A DNA stretch of 64,000 nt from Flavobacterium sp. JAS (GTDB lineage Bacteria; Bacteroidota; Bacteroidia; Flavobacteriales; Flavobacteriaceae), in contig NZ_JAJMOX010000006.1 in assembly GCF_020991455.1 (NCBI RefSeq), forward strand, positions 248,001 to 312,000, in the 5' to 3' direction. This document shows, piece by piece, positions 16,172-25,507 of this stretch; position 1 is the first letter of the stretch, and each line of letters begins with the position of its first letter. The notes under the pieces were generated by a model that was not told the origin of the DNA, did not search any database, and worked only from the letters and a program-made list of their open reading frames with translations. The translations under genes were made by a program, and so were the position numbers.

Positions 16172-18073
16172 TTAAAGCGTTTCTTCTAACCATTTAAAAA
16201 ATTCACCTTGCCAAACCTGAGCGTTTTGTGGTTTTAAAACCCAGTGATTTTCATCTGGGAAATAAACCAAACGGCTCTTGATTCCTCTTAATTGCGCAGC
16301 CTGAAAAGCCTCTTGTCCTTGTCCAATTGGCACACGGAAATCTTTCCCGCCCTGAACAATTAGAATTGGTTTATTCCAGTTTTGAACTAAAATTGCAGGA
16401 TTAAAAGTAGTGTAAGCTTTTTGAGCTACTGCATTGTCTTTTTCCCAGTAAGCACCACCAAAATCCCAGTTGTTAAAGAAAACTTCTTCAGTAGTTCCCA
16501 ACATACTAACGGTATTGAAAACACCATCGTGAGCGATAAAAGTTTTGAAACGGTTTTTGTGAATTCCAGCTAAATAAAATACAGAATATCCTCCGTAGCT
16601 TGCACCAACGCAACCTAAACGAGATTTGTCAACATAACTTTCTTTAGATACATCGTCAATCGCAGAAAGGTAATCGTCCATAACCTGTCCGCCCCAATCT
16701 TTACTAATTTGTTCGTTCCATTCAACACCATGACCTGGCATTCCACGACGGTTTGGCGCAACCACCACATAACCTTTAGCAGCCATTAACGAAAAATTCC
16801 AACGGAAAGAATACGATTGTGTCAACGCAGATTGTGGCCCGCCTTGACAGAATAATAACGTTGGGTATTTTTTAGAAGCATCAAAATTTGGAGGTAAAAT
16901 TACCCAAACCAACATTTTTTTGCCGTCAGTAGTTGTAACATAACGTTTCTCAGTTTTGCTAAGCGCTAGAGTTTTGTACGTTTCTGTATTTACGTTTGAG
17001 ATTTGTTTCCAGGTGTTTTTCTTCAAATTATAAGAAAAAATCTCCGCAGCGTGATTCATATCATTTCGGGTAACAATAATATCGTCGCCAACAAAACCAA
17101 CTAAATCATTAACATCAAAATCACCATTTGTCAATTGACGAACCTGAATTGCGATTCTTGTTAATCCTGGAAAGTTCACCGTAAAAAGTTGTTTTGTTCC
17201 ATCAACCGGAGCCACAAAAAATACATTTTTACCATCTTTACTCCAGATAAAATTATCTACAGTACCATCCCAGTTTGCAGTTAGGTTCGTTTTGATACCT
17301 TTAAAATCAACAATAATATCGTTTTTATCAGCTTCATAACCATCACGTTTCATTTGCAGCCAAGTTAGGTTTCCTGTTGGAGAAAATTGTGGTGCAGTAT
17401 CGTAACCTAAATTACCTTCGGTTCTGTTTGTAGTTTTTTGAGTTTCTAAGTTGTACTCATAAATATCTGTGTTCGTAGAAATCGCATATTGCGTTCCTGC
17501 TTTTTTCTTGCAAACATACAAGATGCTTTTTCCGTCAGGAGACCAGATATAATCTTCGTCACCACCAAAAGGTTTTTGAGGAGAATCAAAATTTTCACCT
17601 TTTAAGATGTCAATTCCAGTTGAACCGTCTTTATTTTCTTTGTAAAAAACGTGATTGAATTTACCTTCATTCCAGGTATCCCAATGACGGTAATCTAAAC
17701 CATCATAAATTTGAACTTCTGATTTGTCTAACTTCGGATAATAATCTTTACCCAAAACTTTGTCAACTTTTACTTCTTCATTGTACACTAAAAATTTTCC
17801 GTCAGGCGAAACATTTTTGTCAGCCAAAACTTCTTTTGTGTCTTTGATTTCAGTTGCATTTCCACCGTTTACAGGTATAGTGTAAAATTTAGAATGCGAT
17901 TTGTTTTCTTCTACAGAAGGAGTAGAAACCTTGAAAACAACATTTTTCGCATCTTTTGAAAGTCCAAGCGCGCTGACTCTTCCTAATTTCCATAACAATT
18001 CTGGCGACATTACATTCTGTCCAATGGCGTTTAAACTCATCATTATTAAGGTTGTAAATAATACTTTTTTCAT
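16172..18073 (-). CDS. Secreted S9-family prolyl oligopeptidase-like peptidase
   Basis: A 633-residue exported serine peptidase. The signal peptide (MKKVLFTTLIMMSLNAIGQ) is followed by a beta-propeller region (about residues 25-370, with WSPDGKSILYVCKK and WSKDGKNVFFV blades typical of WD40-like repeats). The C-terminal alpha/beta hydrolase domain carries the nucleophile Ser in GASYGGYSVF, PNRRGMPGHG, GGKDFRVPIGQ (Asp) and DENHWVLK (His). Such enzymes degrade Pro- or acyl-containing peptides in the periplasm. Specificity (dipeptidyl versus acylaminoacyl) cannot be decided by eye. No peptide transporter is adjacent. Confidence 0.94.
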   Translation of the reverse strand: MKKVLFTTLIMMSLNAIGQNVMSPELLWKLGRVSALGLSKDAKNVVFKVSTPSVEENKSHSKFYTIPVNGGNATEIKDTKEVLADKNVSPDGKFLVYNEEVKVDKVLGKDYYPKLDKSEVQIYDGLDYRHWDTWNEGKFNHVFYKENKDGSTGIDILKGENFDSPQKPFGGDEDYIWSPDGKSILYVCKKKAGTQYAISTNTDIYEYNLETQKTTNRTEGNLGYDTAPQFSPTGNLTWLQMKRDGYEADKNDIIVDFKGIKTNLTANWDGTVDNFIWSKDGKNVFFVAPVDGTKQLFTVNFPGLTRIAIQVRQLTNGDFDVNDLVGFVGDDIIVTRNDMNHAAEIFSYNLKKNTWKQISNVNTETYKTLALSKTEKRYVTTTDGKKMLVWVILPPNFDASKKYPTLLFCQGGPQSALTQSYSFRWNFSLMAAKGYVVVAPNRRGMPGHGVEWNEQISKDWGGQVMDDYLSAIDDVSKESYVDKSRLGCVGASYGGYSVFYLAGIHKNRFKTFIAHDGVFNTVSMLGTTEEVFFNNWDFGGAYWEKDNAVAQKAYTTFNPAILVQNWNKPILIVQGGKDFRVPIGQGQEAFQAAQLRGIKSRLVYFPDENHWVLKPQNAQVWQGEFFKWLEETL

Positions 18074-18126
18074 AATAAAATTCTATAATTCGTGAGGCTA
18101 AAAATACAACTTTTAAATTCCAATCT

Positions 18127-18351
18127 TTAAATTCCAAATCCCAATTATTGTTAAAAGTTACCCTCTTTTATAAATCATTTTGTTATCCGAAGCGTGAGGG
18201 CGCTCAGTTTGACATTGAGATAAAATTTTAAGTTCTATTTTTTTAGGCAAAGAACCGCCACGAATTCACGAATTAACTTGAAAATTCGTGAATTCGTGGC
18301 AAATAAAAATACGTTTAAAACTAAGTTTTGGAATTTGGAATTTTAAAATTG
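18127..18351. repeat. Nested palindrome in the 328-base S9 peptidase-oxidoreductase gap
   Basis: The inner part is a perfect 18-base inverted repeat, GCCACGAATTCACGAATT (18257-18274) against AATTCGTGAATTCGTGGC (18283-18300), with an 8-base loop. Imperfect outer arms flank it: TTTAAATTCCAAATCCCAA (from 18127) and TTTTGGAATTTGGAATTTTAAA (18326-18347). The same nested plan recurs at 61604-61875. No gene is visible in this gap. Confidence 0.7.
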
Positions 18352-18401
18352 AAATTTATTTTTTGGTACAAAAAATCAGTATTTTTATAAAAAATTGACA
18401 A

Positions 18402-19514
18402 ATGGAATTGAGTTACTGGGAACTTAAAAATTGGTTTACAAATGTTGACTATACGATTGTAGGAAGTGGCATTGTAGGATTGCACGCTGCATTACGCTTG
18501 CGCGAAAGATTTCCGGCTGCAAAAATTCTAGTATTAGAAAAAGGAATGTTGCCACAAGGCGCAAGTACCAAAAATGCCGGTTTTGCCTGTTTTGGAAGTC
18601 TTTCTGAAATTATGGACGATCTAAAAACACATTCAGAAGAAGATGTCGTTAACTTGATTGAGAAACGTTGGAAAGGTTTGCAATTACTCCGAAAAAGATT
18701 GGGAGATTCGGCCATTGATTTTAAACCTCATGGCGGATATGAATTGTTTTTGAAAGAAGATGAACTTGGTTTTGGAGAATGTATTTCGAAATTGTCCTTT
18801 ATAAACGAAATTTTAAAACCACTTTTTAAAGCCGATGTTTTTACTAAAGAAACAGACCGATTCGGGTTTGGAAATATTCAGGATTATTTAATTTTTAACC
18901 CGTTTGAAGCGCAGATTGATACCGGAAATATGATGCAGGAATTGTTACGACAAGCCGTTTCTGAAAATATTTTAATTCTCAATCAACAAACGGTAACGGC
19001 ATTTTCTGATTTGGGGGATGAAGTCGAAATCGTTTTGAATGATTTTAGTTTTAAATCCAATAAAATGCTTTTTGCTACAAATGGTTTTGCGAGTACTTTG
19101 ACAAAAGGAGCCGTTCAGCCAGCAAGAGCACAGGTTTTAATTACGGAGCCAATCCCAAATTTAGATATTAAAGGCACTTTTCATTTAGATAGAGGTTATT
19201 ATTATTTCAGAAATATAGGGGATAGAATTTTGCTTGGTGGCGGACGAAATCTTGATTTTGAAACTGAAAACACAACCGAATTTGGTCAGACGAAAATTGT
19301 GCAAAATAAATTGGAGGATTTACTTAAAAATGTAATTTTACCAAATCAGGATTTCCAGATTGCACACCGTTGGAGTGGCATTATGGGAGTTGGAAATAGT
19401 AAAAGCCCTGTTGTTGCACAACTGTCTGAAAACGTGTTTTGTGGAGTGCGTTTAGGCGGAATGGGTGTGGCAATTGGCAGTTTAGTAGGAACAGAATTAG
19501 CAGATTTAATATAA
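18402..19514 (+). CDS. FAD-dependent oxidoreductase (DAO family)
   Basis: A 370-residue flavoprotein of the D-amino-acid-oxidase/glycine-oxidase fold. A dinucleotide-binding GxGxxG lies in YTIVGSGIVGLHAALRLRE, then EKGMLPQGASTKNAGFACFG (substrate-side loop), and a C-terminal SGIMGVGNSKSPVV and GGMGVAIGSLVG closing the FAD site. The substrate is not recognisable. Secondary amines or amino acids are usual for the family. The stop overlaps the mtgA start by one base (TAATG), so the two are translationally coupled, although no functional link is known to me. Confidence 0.9.
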   Translation: MELSYWELKNWFTNVDYTIVGSGIVGLHAALRLRERFPAAKILVLEKGMLPQGASTKNAGFACFGSLSEIMDDLKTHSEEDVVNLIEKRWKGLQLLRKRLGDSAIDFKPHGGYELFLKEDELGFGECISKLSFINEILKPLFKADVFTKETDRFGFGNIQDYLIFNPFEAQIDTGNMMQELLRQAVSENILILNQQTVTAFSDLGDEVEIVLNDFSFKSNKMLFATNGFASTLTKGAVQPARAQVLITEPIPNLDIKGTFHLDRGYYYFRNIGDRILLGGGRNLDFETENTTEFGQTKIVQNKLEDLLKNVILPNQDFQIAHRWSGIMGVGNSKSPVVAQLSENVFCGVRLGGMGVAIGSLVGTELADLI

Positions 19515-20287
19515 TGGCAGCAACCAAAAAACCAGCACCAAAAAAAACTACAACCGCAAGTAAATCAAAACCAGCTTCGAAAAAGGGCAATCGCTCTTTT
19601 GGCGAAAAAGTAAAATGGTTTTTTATAAAAGCATGTTTATGGTTTTTTGGAGTTTCGATCGCATCTGTAGTGTTTTTTAAATATGTTCCAGTACCGTTTA
19701 CGCCTTTAATGATTATTCGTGCAATCGAAAATAAAATGGCAGGGAAAGAAGTTTATTTTGATCACGACTGGGAACCAATCGATAAGATTTCGATGAATCT
19801 TCAAAAAGCGGTAATTGCAAGTGAAGACGGAACTTTTTTATCACATAATGGTTTTGATTTTAAAGCATTGCAAAAAGCGTATAAAAGCAACGAACGCGGC
19901 CGCCGAATTCGTGGCGGAAGTACCATCTCGCAACAAACCGCCAAAAATGTTTTTTTATGGCAGGGGAAAAGCTATTTGCGAAAAGGATTAGAAGCTTATT
20001 TTACCGTTTTGATTGAGATTATCTGGGGTAAAGAACGCATCATGGAAGTTTACCTGAATAGTATCGAAATGGGCGATGGTGTTTACGGTGCATACGCTGC
20101 GACCGAACATTGGTACCGTCGTGACGCTTCGAGTTTAACACCAATGCAAGCTGCAGGAATTGCTGCAATATTGCCAAATCCAAGAAAATTTAAAGCAACT
20201 GGATCTTCAAGTTATATTAACAGACGTAAAGAAAGAATCGTTCGTGAGATGCGCGCTGTTGGAAAAATAAATTATAATGCGAAGTAA
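19514..20287 (+). CDS. mtgA: Monofunctional biosynthetic peptidoglycan transglycosylase
   Basis: Polymerises lipid II into glycan strands at the outer face of the inner membrane. The 257-residue protein starts at the ATG overlapping the previous stop, giving a Lys/Ala/Pro-rich cytosolic tail. One membrane helix follows (FFIKACLWFFGVSIASVVFF), then the GT51 domain: AVIASEDGTFLSHNGFD with the catalytic Glu, GGSTISQQTAKNVFLW, and ERIMEVYLNSIEMGDGVYG. A longer in-frame reading from 19439 would run into the upstream gene and lacks family similarity. It overlaps the lpxR-like gene by 11 bases. Confidence 0.95.
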   Translation: MAATKKPAPKKTTTASKSKPASKKGNRSFGEKVKWFFIKACLWFFGVSIASVVFFKYVPVPFTPLMIIRAIENKMAGKEVYFDHDWEPIDKISMNLQKAVIASEDGTFLSHNGFDFKALQKAYKSNERGRRIRGGSTISQQTAKNVFLWQGKSYLRKGLEAYFTVLIEIIWGKERIMEVYLNSIEMGDGVYGAYAATEHWYRRDASSLTPMQAAGIAAILPNPRKFKATGSSSYINRRKERIVREMRAVGKINYNAK

Positions 20288-21236
20288 AAAAGCTTTTTTT
20301 GCGTTCCTGATATTGTCATCAACTTTGATTTTTGGACAAGCAAAAACTAAAGAAATTGGTCTTATTACCGATAATGACTTATACACTTCATCTAAAAATG
20401 ATATGTATTATACCAATGGCTTGGAATTTTTCTATCGCTTTCTGTCCAAGAATAACAACGAAAAGATTAATAAAAAAATCACCGAATTTCGTATCGGACA
20501 ATATATTTATAATCCGAGATTTATTAATGAAGAATCGGTCTACGAAAATGATCGCCCGTTTACGGCTTATCTTTTTGCCGAGGCCGGACGAAGTTTTTTC
20601 TATAAAAGTGAATCGGTTTTAAAGACTGATTTTCAATTGGGTTTTATGGGGCCAAATGCTCTGGGCAGAGAAACTCAGGAAAGTTTTCATCATCTTATTG
20701 GTTATAAAAATGTTTACGGCTGGGAAAATCAGTTGCATAATGCGTTTGGAGTTCAGGCGCATGTTTTATATTCAAAGAAATTATTCCCGAATAAACACAA
20801 TGATTTTGTAGATCTTCATTTTCAGTCAGAAGGTAATCTGGGAACTATTTTTACGGGAGTTTCTACTGGACTTTTAGCCCGAGTTGGTTTCAAGAGATTA
20901 TTGCCAATATATGACTCGAATTTACACGATGCTTCTGTAAGCTCAGCACCGCAATACAATATCAGAGAGTTTTATTTCTATGCAATTCCAAGTGTTAATT
21001 ACCAATTTTATGACGCTACAATTCAGGGAAGTTTATTTAATAAGACAAGTCCGTTAACTTTTGATATAACTCCGTGGCGCTTTAATGCCGAATTTGGTTT
21101 AAAATACCGCCATAATAATTGGAATTTATCCTATTCTTTTATCTACCGAGGCCGAGAAGTGGAACCTAATGATATTACAGATACTAATACGGGTTATTTT
21201 TATGGTTCTATTCGATTGGGGTATTTGTTGAAGTAA
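20277..21236 (+). CDS. LpxR-like lipid A 3'-O-deacylase, outer membrane (DUF2219)
   Basis: A 319-residue predicted 12-strand barrel after a signal peptide (cleavage about IFGQA). The family catalytic region is clear: ITDNDLYTSSKNDMYYTNG matches the Asn-Asp and YTNG elements of LpxR, and GPNALGRETQESFHHLIG contains the expected His. The protein ends with alternating aromatic strands (YFYGSIRLGYLLK), as outer-membrane barrels do. LpxR removes the 3'-acyloxyacyl group of lipid A in a calcium-dependent way. It follows mtgA with an 11-base overlap, so envelope remodelling genes are grouped here. Confidence 0.88.
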   Translation: MRSKKAFFAFLILSSTLIFGQAKTKEIGLITDNDLYTSSKNDMYYTNGLEFFYRFLSKNNNEKINKKITEFRIGQYIYNPRFINEESVYENDRPFTAYLFAEAGRSFFYKSESVLKTDFQLGFMGPNALGRETQESFHHLIGYKNVYGWENQLHNAFGVQAHVLYSKKLFPNKHNDFVDLHFQSEGNLGTIFTGVSTGLLARVGFKRLLPIYDSNLHDASVSSAPQYNIREFYFYAIPSVNYQFYDATIQGSLFNKTSPLTFDITPWRFNAEFGLKYRHNNWNLSYSFIYRGREVEPNDITDTNTGYFYGSIRLGYLLK

Positions 21237-21504
21237 AGTGTTTCAATACATAAGTTATAGTAAATATTAATATTGCAATTACAATGAATTTCTTTAAGAA
21301 TGAAAGTATTTTGGTTTTTGAAGTTTTGTAAATATTCTCTTTTTAAGATTTTTGATATATAAAAAAGTAATGATACCGTTTAAAGAGATATTTTTCAAAA
21401 GTTATAGCTCTATCAGGATAATTTTTGCTTAAAATGTAATACTTAACTTTTTGATAATACAGAGTTTATTTATAGTTTCTTAACTTTAAGTAAAAATTTA
21501 AGCT

Positions 21505-21681
21505 ATGGGAATTAATTGGTTTGTAATAGCGATTGTGGCAGTACTAGTAATTATTCTAATTGTACTGACAATCAGAAAAAATAAGAAAGAGAAAAAGAAA
21601 TTGACAGATTTATTGAATAATGATTTCAAAAAAACTGTAAAAGATAGAATAGACCCTGATGACTCGGCAAATGAGAAGTAA
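21505..21681 (+). CDS. 58-residue single-helix membrane protein
   Basis: A short gene with ATG at 21505: MGINWFVIAIVAVLVIILIV as membrane helix, a basic stretch RKNKKEKKK, then an acidic tail ending DPDDSANEK. It is a type I-like topology with a cytosolic charged tail. Its codon use looks like that of the neighbours and a strong terminator follows 21 bases after the stop, which supports a real transcription unit. No family recognised. The 268 bases before it hold no other convincing gene. Confidence 0.7.
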   Translation: MGINWFVIAIVAVLVIILIVLTIRKNKKEKKKLTDLLNNDFKKTVKDRIDPDDSANEK

Positions 21682-21702
21682 GAATCATTTAAATAAAAAA
21701 GT

Positions 21703-21740
21703 AAAACCCTTGTAAATTTAGTTTTACAAGGGTTTTATTT
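21703..21740. terminator. Terminator after the 58-residue membrane protein
   Basis: AAAACCCTTGTAAA and TTTTACAAGGGTTTT form a 14-base-pair hairpin with A and T runs on both sides, so it may act in both directions. Confidence 0.85.
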
Positions 21741-22260
21741 TTGTGGAGAATACCGGATCCGAAAGGGGGAGACTTCGTTGCACCCTCGCTCTGTAAAGTC
21801 TCCCGACTTCGTAGCGACAACGATAAGCAAATATAGTTTTAACAACATAGCAGTTGAATTATTAAATCAAAAAAAAGCCACTCGTTTGCGCAAGCGTCCC
21901 GCTTGTGCCCGTAACGATTATGACAAGATTGTACAAAAACTAAAACTTCTCATGATATTCTCCGTTAGGAGAAAAATGTTGGTAGAAAAAAATACCATAA
22001 AATAAAAATTTGTCCCGTAGGGACTATATATTTATATAATAAAACACTCCATTTTAGGTGTAGTCCCTACAGGACTTAATTGTGGGTGGATGGCTGATTC
22101 TTTCTACCAACCTATAATCTCTCCGAGATATTTTTTTATCTGCTTCGCAAAGTCTTCGGAATTCGTAGCGACAACTACAAGCAAAAAAAGTTTTAACGCA
22201 CGGGATTGAAGATGATAGGTGACGTATTAGAACGGTATAAAGTCGGGAGACTTCACACAG
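21741..22260. repeat. Repeat-filled spacer: nested GTCCCGTAGGGAC palindromes and direct repeats
   Basis: No credible gene. A compound palindrome holds TTGGTAGAAA (21979-21988) against TTTCTACCAA (22101-22110), enclosing GTCCCGTAGGGACTA (22012-22026) against TAGTCCCTACAGGAC (22061-22075). Flanking it are two degenerate direct repeats of about 45 bases, 21801-21843 and 22151-22197, both containing TCGTAGCGACAAC and ending AGTTTTAAC. A short open frame across 21778-22005 is a by-product of these repeats. Confidence 0.7.
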
Positions 22261-22290
22261 CTTTTGAGTATTTGTCGAAGTAGTTTTTAC

Positions 22291-22665
22291 TTATTGTTTT
22301 GTAAAATTTCCGGGTAAGTTTCCTCTTGATTCCATTTTGGTATTTGATGTTTTTGCAAAATTAAATCGAATAGGCATACTTTCTTTAATTGGGATACAAT
22401 CAAAAATGTAATAATCTGAAGTTTCCGAAATTACTTGAATGCTGCTACTGGCGAGTTTATAATATTGCTTATTAAATGAAACTGTCTTGTCATTCGAAGT
22501 ATATGTTATATCGTGCTTTGTAAAAGTTAGAATGTCGCCAGAGGTGTTTTCTTTCCATGTTCCCTGTACCCACGAAGGCGGATAAAAAGCACCAGGTTCG
22601 TCACTAGAAGAACACGAAGCTAAAGCAATTAATAATAGTCCAAAAATTATCTTTCTTATTTTCAT
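22291..22665 (-). CDS. Small lipocalin-like lipoprotein
   Basis: A 124-residue lipoprotein with signal MKIRKIIFGLLLIALASC, then SSSDEPG, an acidic stretch after Cys18 that could act as a surface-export signal. The mature part WVQGTWKEN, ILTFTKHDITYTS, STSIQVISETS-like strands look like a small beta-barrel of the lipocalin-like type found in many Bacteroidetes lipoproteins. The ligand is unknown. A minus-strand TACATTTG -7 element at 22686-22693 fits its promoter. Confidence 0.75.
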   Translation of the reverse strand: MKIRKIIFGLLLIALASCSSSDEPGAFYPPSWVQGTWKENTSGDILTFTKHDITYTSNDKTVSFNKQYYKLASSSIQVISETSDYYIFDCIPIKESMPIRFNFAKTSNTKMESRGNLPGNFTKQ

Positions 22666-22940
22666 TTTATTTAATATTAATTTGCCAAATGTAAGTAAAA
22701 ACTACTATTTAAATATTTTTCGACTAGCAAATATGTAAGATTTAACTTTAAATTGTGTTATAATGTTGTGAGTTTTACATAAAATTAAGAATAAGTAAAA
22801 TGGGAAAATGGGTTTTAGTAATAAGGATGGACTAAATGGTTTTTTTATTATTAAGAGTTTGTTCTAAGGTTTATTATGCTATGATTTGTGGGGAGTAACT
22901 GCGAAAAAGAGTTCTTATAAAAACTAAAACTTCTAATCTA

Positions 22941-23010
22941 GCCCCGATTGAAACGGTATCCTTTTTCTTCCGCCGCGGCGGACAGAAAAAGATATAGTGG
23001 AAAGCGGGAC
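22941..23010. repeat. Dispersed hairpin repeat (AGAAAAAGATATAG...GCGGGA type), copy 1
   Basis: Contains GCCCCGATTGAAACGG, a hairpin CTTTTTCTTCCGCC/GGCGGACAGAAAAAG, then GATATAGTGGAAAGCGGGA. A second, diverged copy is at 30375-30456. It sits in a 457-base gap (22666-23122) with no gene. The GC-rich core stands out from its surroundings. Confidence 0.65.
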
Positions 23011-23055
23011 AAGTGGTCTTCTGAAAACTATATTTTCTGCTCCTGAATAAAAAAT

Positions 23056-23104
23056 AAAAATCCCAAATGCCAATCGAAACAGATTTGGAATTTGGGATTT
23101 TAAA
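23056..23104 (-). terminator. Terminator after the antiporter gene
   Basis: AAAATCCCAAAT (from 23057) and ATTTGGGATTTT (to 23104) pair, with inner CCAATC/GATTTGG extending the stem. The A run to the left is the T run on the minus strand. It also resembles the AATTCCAA repeat family. Confidence 0.7.
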
Positions 23105-23122
23105 ATGATTGGATTTTAAAAC

Positions 23123-25393
23123 TTAAGGTTTCAAAATCAAAACAGATGGCGTATTGTTTAGCCATGTACTTTGAGATTCTATTAGTTTTTTCCAGCTGTC
23201 AAGACTTATGATCATTAAGTTCTGACTTTCTAAGAATTCTTTTTTAAGAGTTCTGTCGTGCATAATCATGATGTGGTTTGGTGCAATTTGTTCTATTGAG
23301 CGAATTGTTTCCTGAATATCACGAGTATTTTTTACTTCGCCACTTGCGTCGAGAACTGTAATTTGTGAGCCGTTATTATTGATTAACTTTTTGGCATATT
23401 CTATTAAAAAAGCATCTTCTTTACTGAAAATCGGCATGAAAACCTGATTTACTTCTTCTAGTTCTTTGTCAATAAAAATTCCGACAGGCATTCTGCTTTT
23501 TGCAATGATATGACGTGTTCTTTCGTCAAAAGGAGAATTTTCGAATAAACCTTCTTTTCCGGTAAACTTATCGATCAAACGATCCGGATTCACGATTCGG
23601 GTTGTAAAGCCAAGGATTTTCCCCAGTAAAGTTCCGTCAAAAATAGATTGACCTAAGCCAACTAATAATAAATCGTATTCGCCTTGGTTTGCCGTGTCAA
23701 TAATATCAGTATCAATATCATTTGTGACTTTAAAAACGCTTACCATATTTTGGTTCAAACGCTCTGACTCTTCAATAACCGGAACCAGCATTTTTCGTTC
23801 GTGATCTTTGATGTCAAACGAATGTATTTCGGTACTTAAAGAAAGATGCATTGCAGTTACAATCGAATTATCACCTTGTTTTTTGACTAAACTATTAGCA
23901 ATTTGAAGTAATTTTTTTCCTTTTTCAGGCGTTGCGAAAGAAAGTAGAATCTTGTATTTGCTTTTATTGCCAATTTCCTGCGGAATTGCGGTTATTTTAT
24001 CTTTAAAAATAAATCCGATAAAGTCCAGTGCAGGGCCTGTCATAAAAGTGGTTACCAGAGCCATAATAACCATCATAGTGAAAATTTCGGTAGACAAAAC
24101 ACCTAAATCATAACCAATGTTTAGAACTACTAATTCCATTAAACCACGTGTATTCATTAAGGCTCCAATGGCTAAACTGTCTTTCCAGCTTTGTCCGACA
24201 AATTTTGCAGCAAAAGCACTTCCAAAGAATTTTCCAACTACGGCAACGGCAATAATTACTGCTGTAACTTTCCATAAATAAGGATCGTTCAATAAACCAA
24301 TTTGTGTACGTAAACCTGTAAATACAAAGAATAAAGGCAATAAAACAATGATGGCAACGTCTTCGACTTTTTCTATAAAAATATTTCGGAACTTGTTGTT
24401 TTCCGGCATAATTACTCCAGCCAAGAAAGCGCCAAATAAAGCATGAATTCCGATTAATTCAGAAGCATACGCTGAGAATAAAAGCGTGATGAAAAAGATT
24501 GCTACGACTGGTTTGTTTAAACTTTCGCGAGTTGAATTTAAATCTCCAACACGTTTGAGGAACGGACGAACTATTTTTAGCATTACAATTACATACAAAA
24601 TAGCCAAACCTATAACATATAAAGCACTTGTAAATGAACCCGCTTTTACAATCGCGATTACAACTGCAAGAATACACCAAGCTGTAATATCATCTGCAGC
24701 AGCACAAGTGATGGCGATGGTTCCTAGCCTTGTTTTTTGCAAACCTCGTTCCTGTACAATTCGGGCAAGAACCGGAAACGCTGTAATACTCATGGCGATT
24801 CCCATAAATAATCCGAAGGAAGCAAATTCAACTCCAACCGGCGCAAAAGTATGATAGATAAAATAAGCTAAAGTTAATCCCAAAGCAAAAGGAATTACGA
24901 TACTCGCATGACTAATTACTACAGCATCATGTGCTTTGTTTTTTAATACTTTCAAATCCAATTCCATTCCAATCACGAACATGAAAAGAATCAAACCAAT
25001 TTGGCTTAAAAACTGTAAGTTTCCTAAAGATTCTTTTGGGAATAAAGTGTGTGAGAATTCAGGAAAATACATTCCGACCAATGATGGTCCTAAAACAATA
25101 CCTGCAATCATTTCGCCAATTACAGATGGTTGTCCAATTTTTCTAAAAAACCATCCGAATAAACGTGCCACTAAAATAATAGTAACGATCTGAGCCAGTA
25201 AAATTGCTAGAGGATGTTGCAGATTTTCGACCATGGAATGAATGAAGTCATTCCAATGATTGCTTTCGATTTTTTTCTTTATAATTCCACGTCCCACTTC
25301 AAGTGCAGCACCTTTTGAAATTACCCAATATATTAAAGCGGTGAAACCACCAATAACAGTAATGTAAAATAAGGAGTTTTTAATGTTATTCAT
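23123..25393 (-). CDS. CPA2-type cation:proton antiporter with C-terminal stress-protein-like domain
   Basis: A 756-residue inner-membrane antiporter. After a short first segment (NSLFYITVIGGFTALIYWV) come 12 or so helices of the Na+/H+ exchanger domain (about residues 60-450), with LFGWFFRKIGQPSVIGEMIAGIVLGPS and the ion-carrying acidic pair in ITCAAADDITAWC. The last 270 residues are cytosolic and look like two universal-stress-protein-like halves (LLVGLGQSIFD, IAPNHIMIMHDRT). The upstream in-frame ATG at 25432 would add 13 residues. The ATG at 25391-25393 gives the N-terminus I would expect for the family. No neighbours suggest the ion. Confidence 0.9.
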   Translation of the reverse strand: MNNIKNSLFYITVIGGFTALIYWVISKGAALEVGRGIIKKKIESNHWNDFIHSMVENLQHPLAILLAQIVTIILVARLFGWFFRKIGQPSVIGEMIAGIVLGPSLVGMYFPEFSHTLFPKESLGNLQFLSQIGLILFMFVIGMELDLKVLKNKAHDAVVISHASIVIPFALGLTLAYFIYHTFAPVGVEFASFGLFMGIAMSITAFPVLARIVQERGLQKTRLGTIAITCAAADDITAWCILAVVIAIVKAGSFTSALYVIGLAILYVIVMLKIVRPFLKRVGDLNSTRESLNKPVVAIFFITLLFSAYASELIGIHALFGAFLAGVIMPENNKFRNIFIEKVEDVAIIVLLPLFFVFTGLRTQIGLLNDPYLWKVTAVIIAVAVVGKFFGSAFAAKFVGQSWKDSLAIGALMNTRGLMELVVLNIGYDLGVLSTEIFTMMVIMALVTTFMTGPALDFIGFIFKDKITAIPQEIGNKSKYKILLSFATPEKGKKLLQIANSLVKKQGDNSIVTAMHLSLSTEIHSFDIKDHERKMLVPVIEESERLNQNMVSVFKVTNDIDTDIIDTANQGEYDLLLVGLGQSIFDGTLLGKILGFTTRIVNPDRLIDKFTGKEGLFENSPFDERTRHIIAKSRMPVGIFIDKELEEVNQVFMPIFSKEDAFLIEYAKKLINNNGSQITVLDASGEVKNTRDIQETIRSIEQIAPNHIMIMHDRTLKKEFLESQNLMIISLDSWKKLIESQSTWLNNTPSVLILKP

Positions 25394-25507
25394 AACTCGT
25401 TTTTTAGATTTTAATGCTACAAATATCAGCACTGAGATTTAAGTGAAAAAGGAATTTTAAACCTAATTTTCAATGTATGTAACAAGTCCGAAAAACTTTG
25501 TAATAAG

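Noticed and set aside
21778..22005. A 75-codon frame in the 609-base gap.
   Set aside because: It coincides with direct repeats and palindromes and has no leader or domain.
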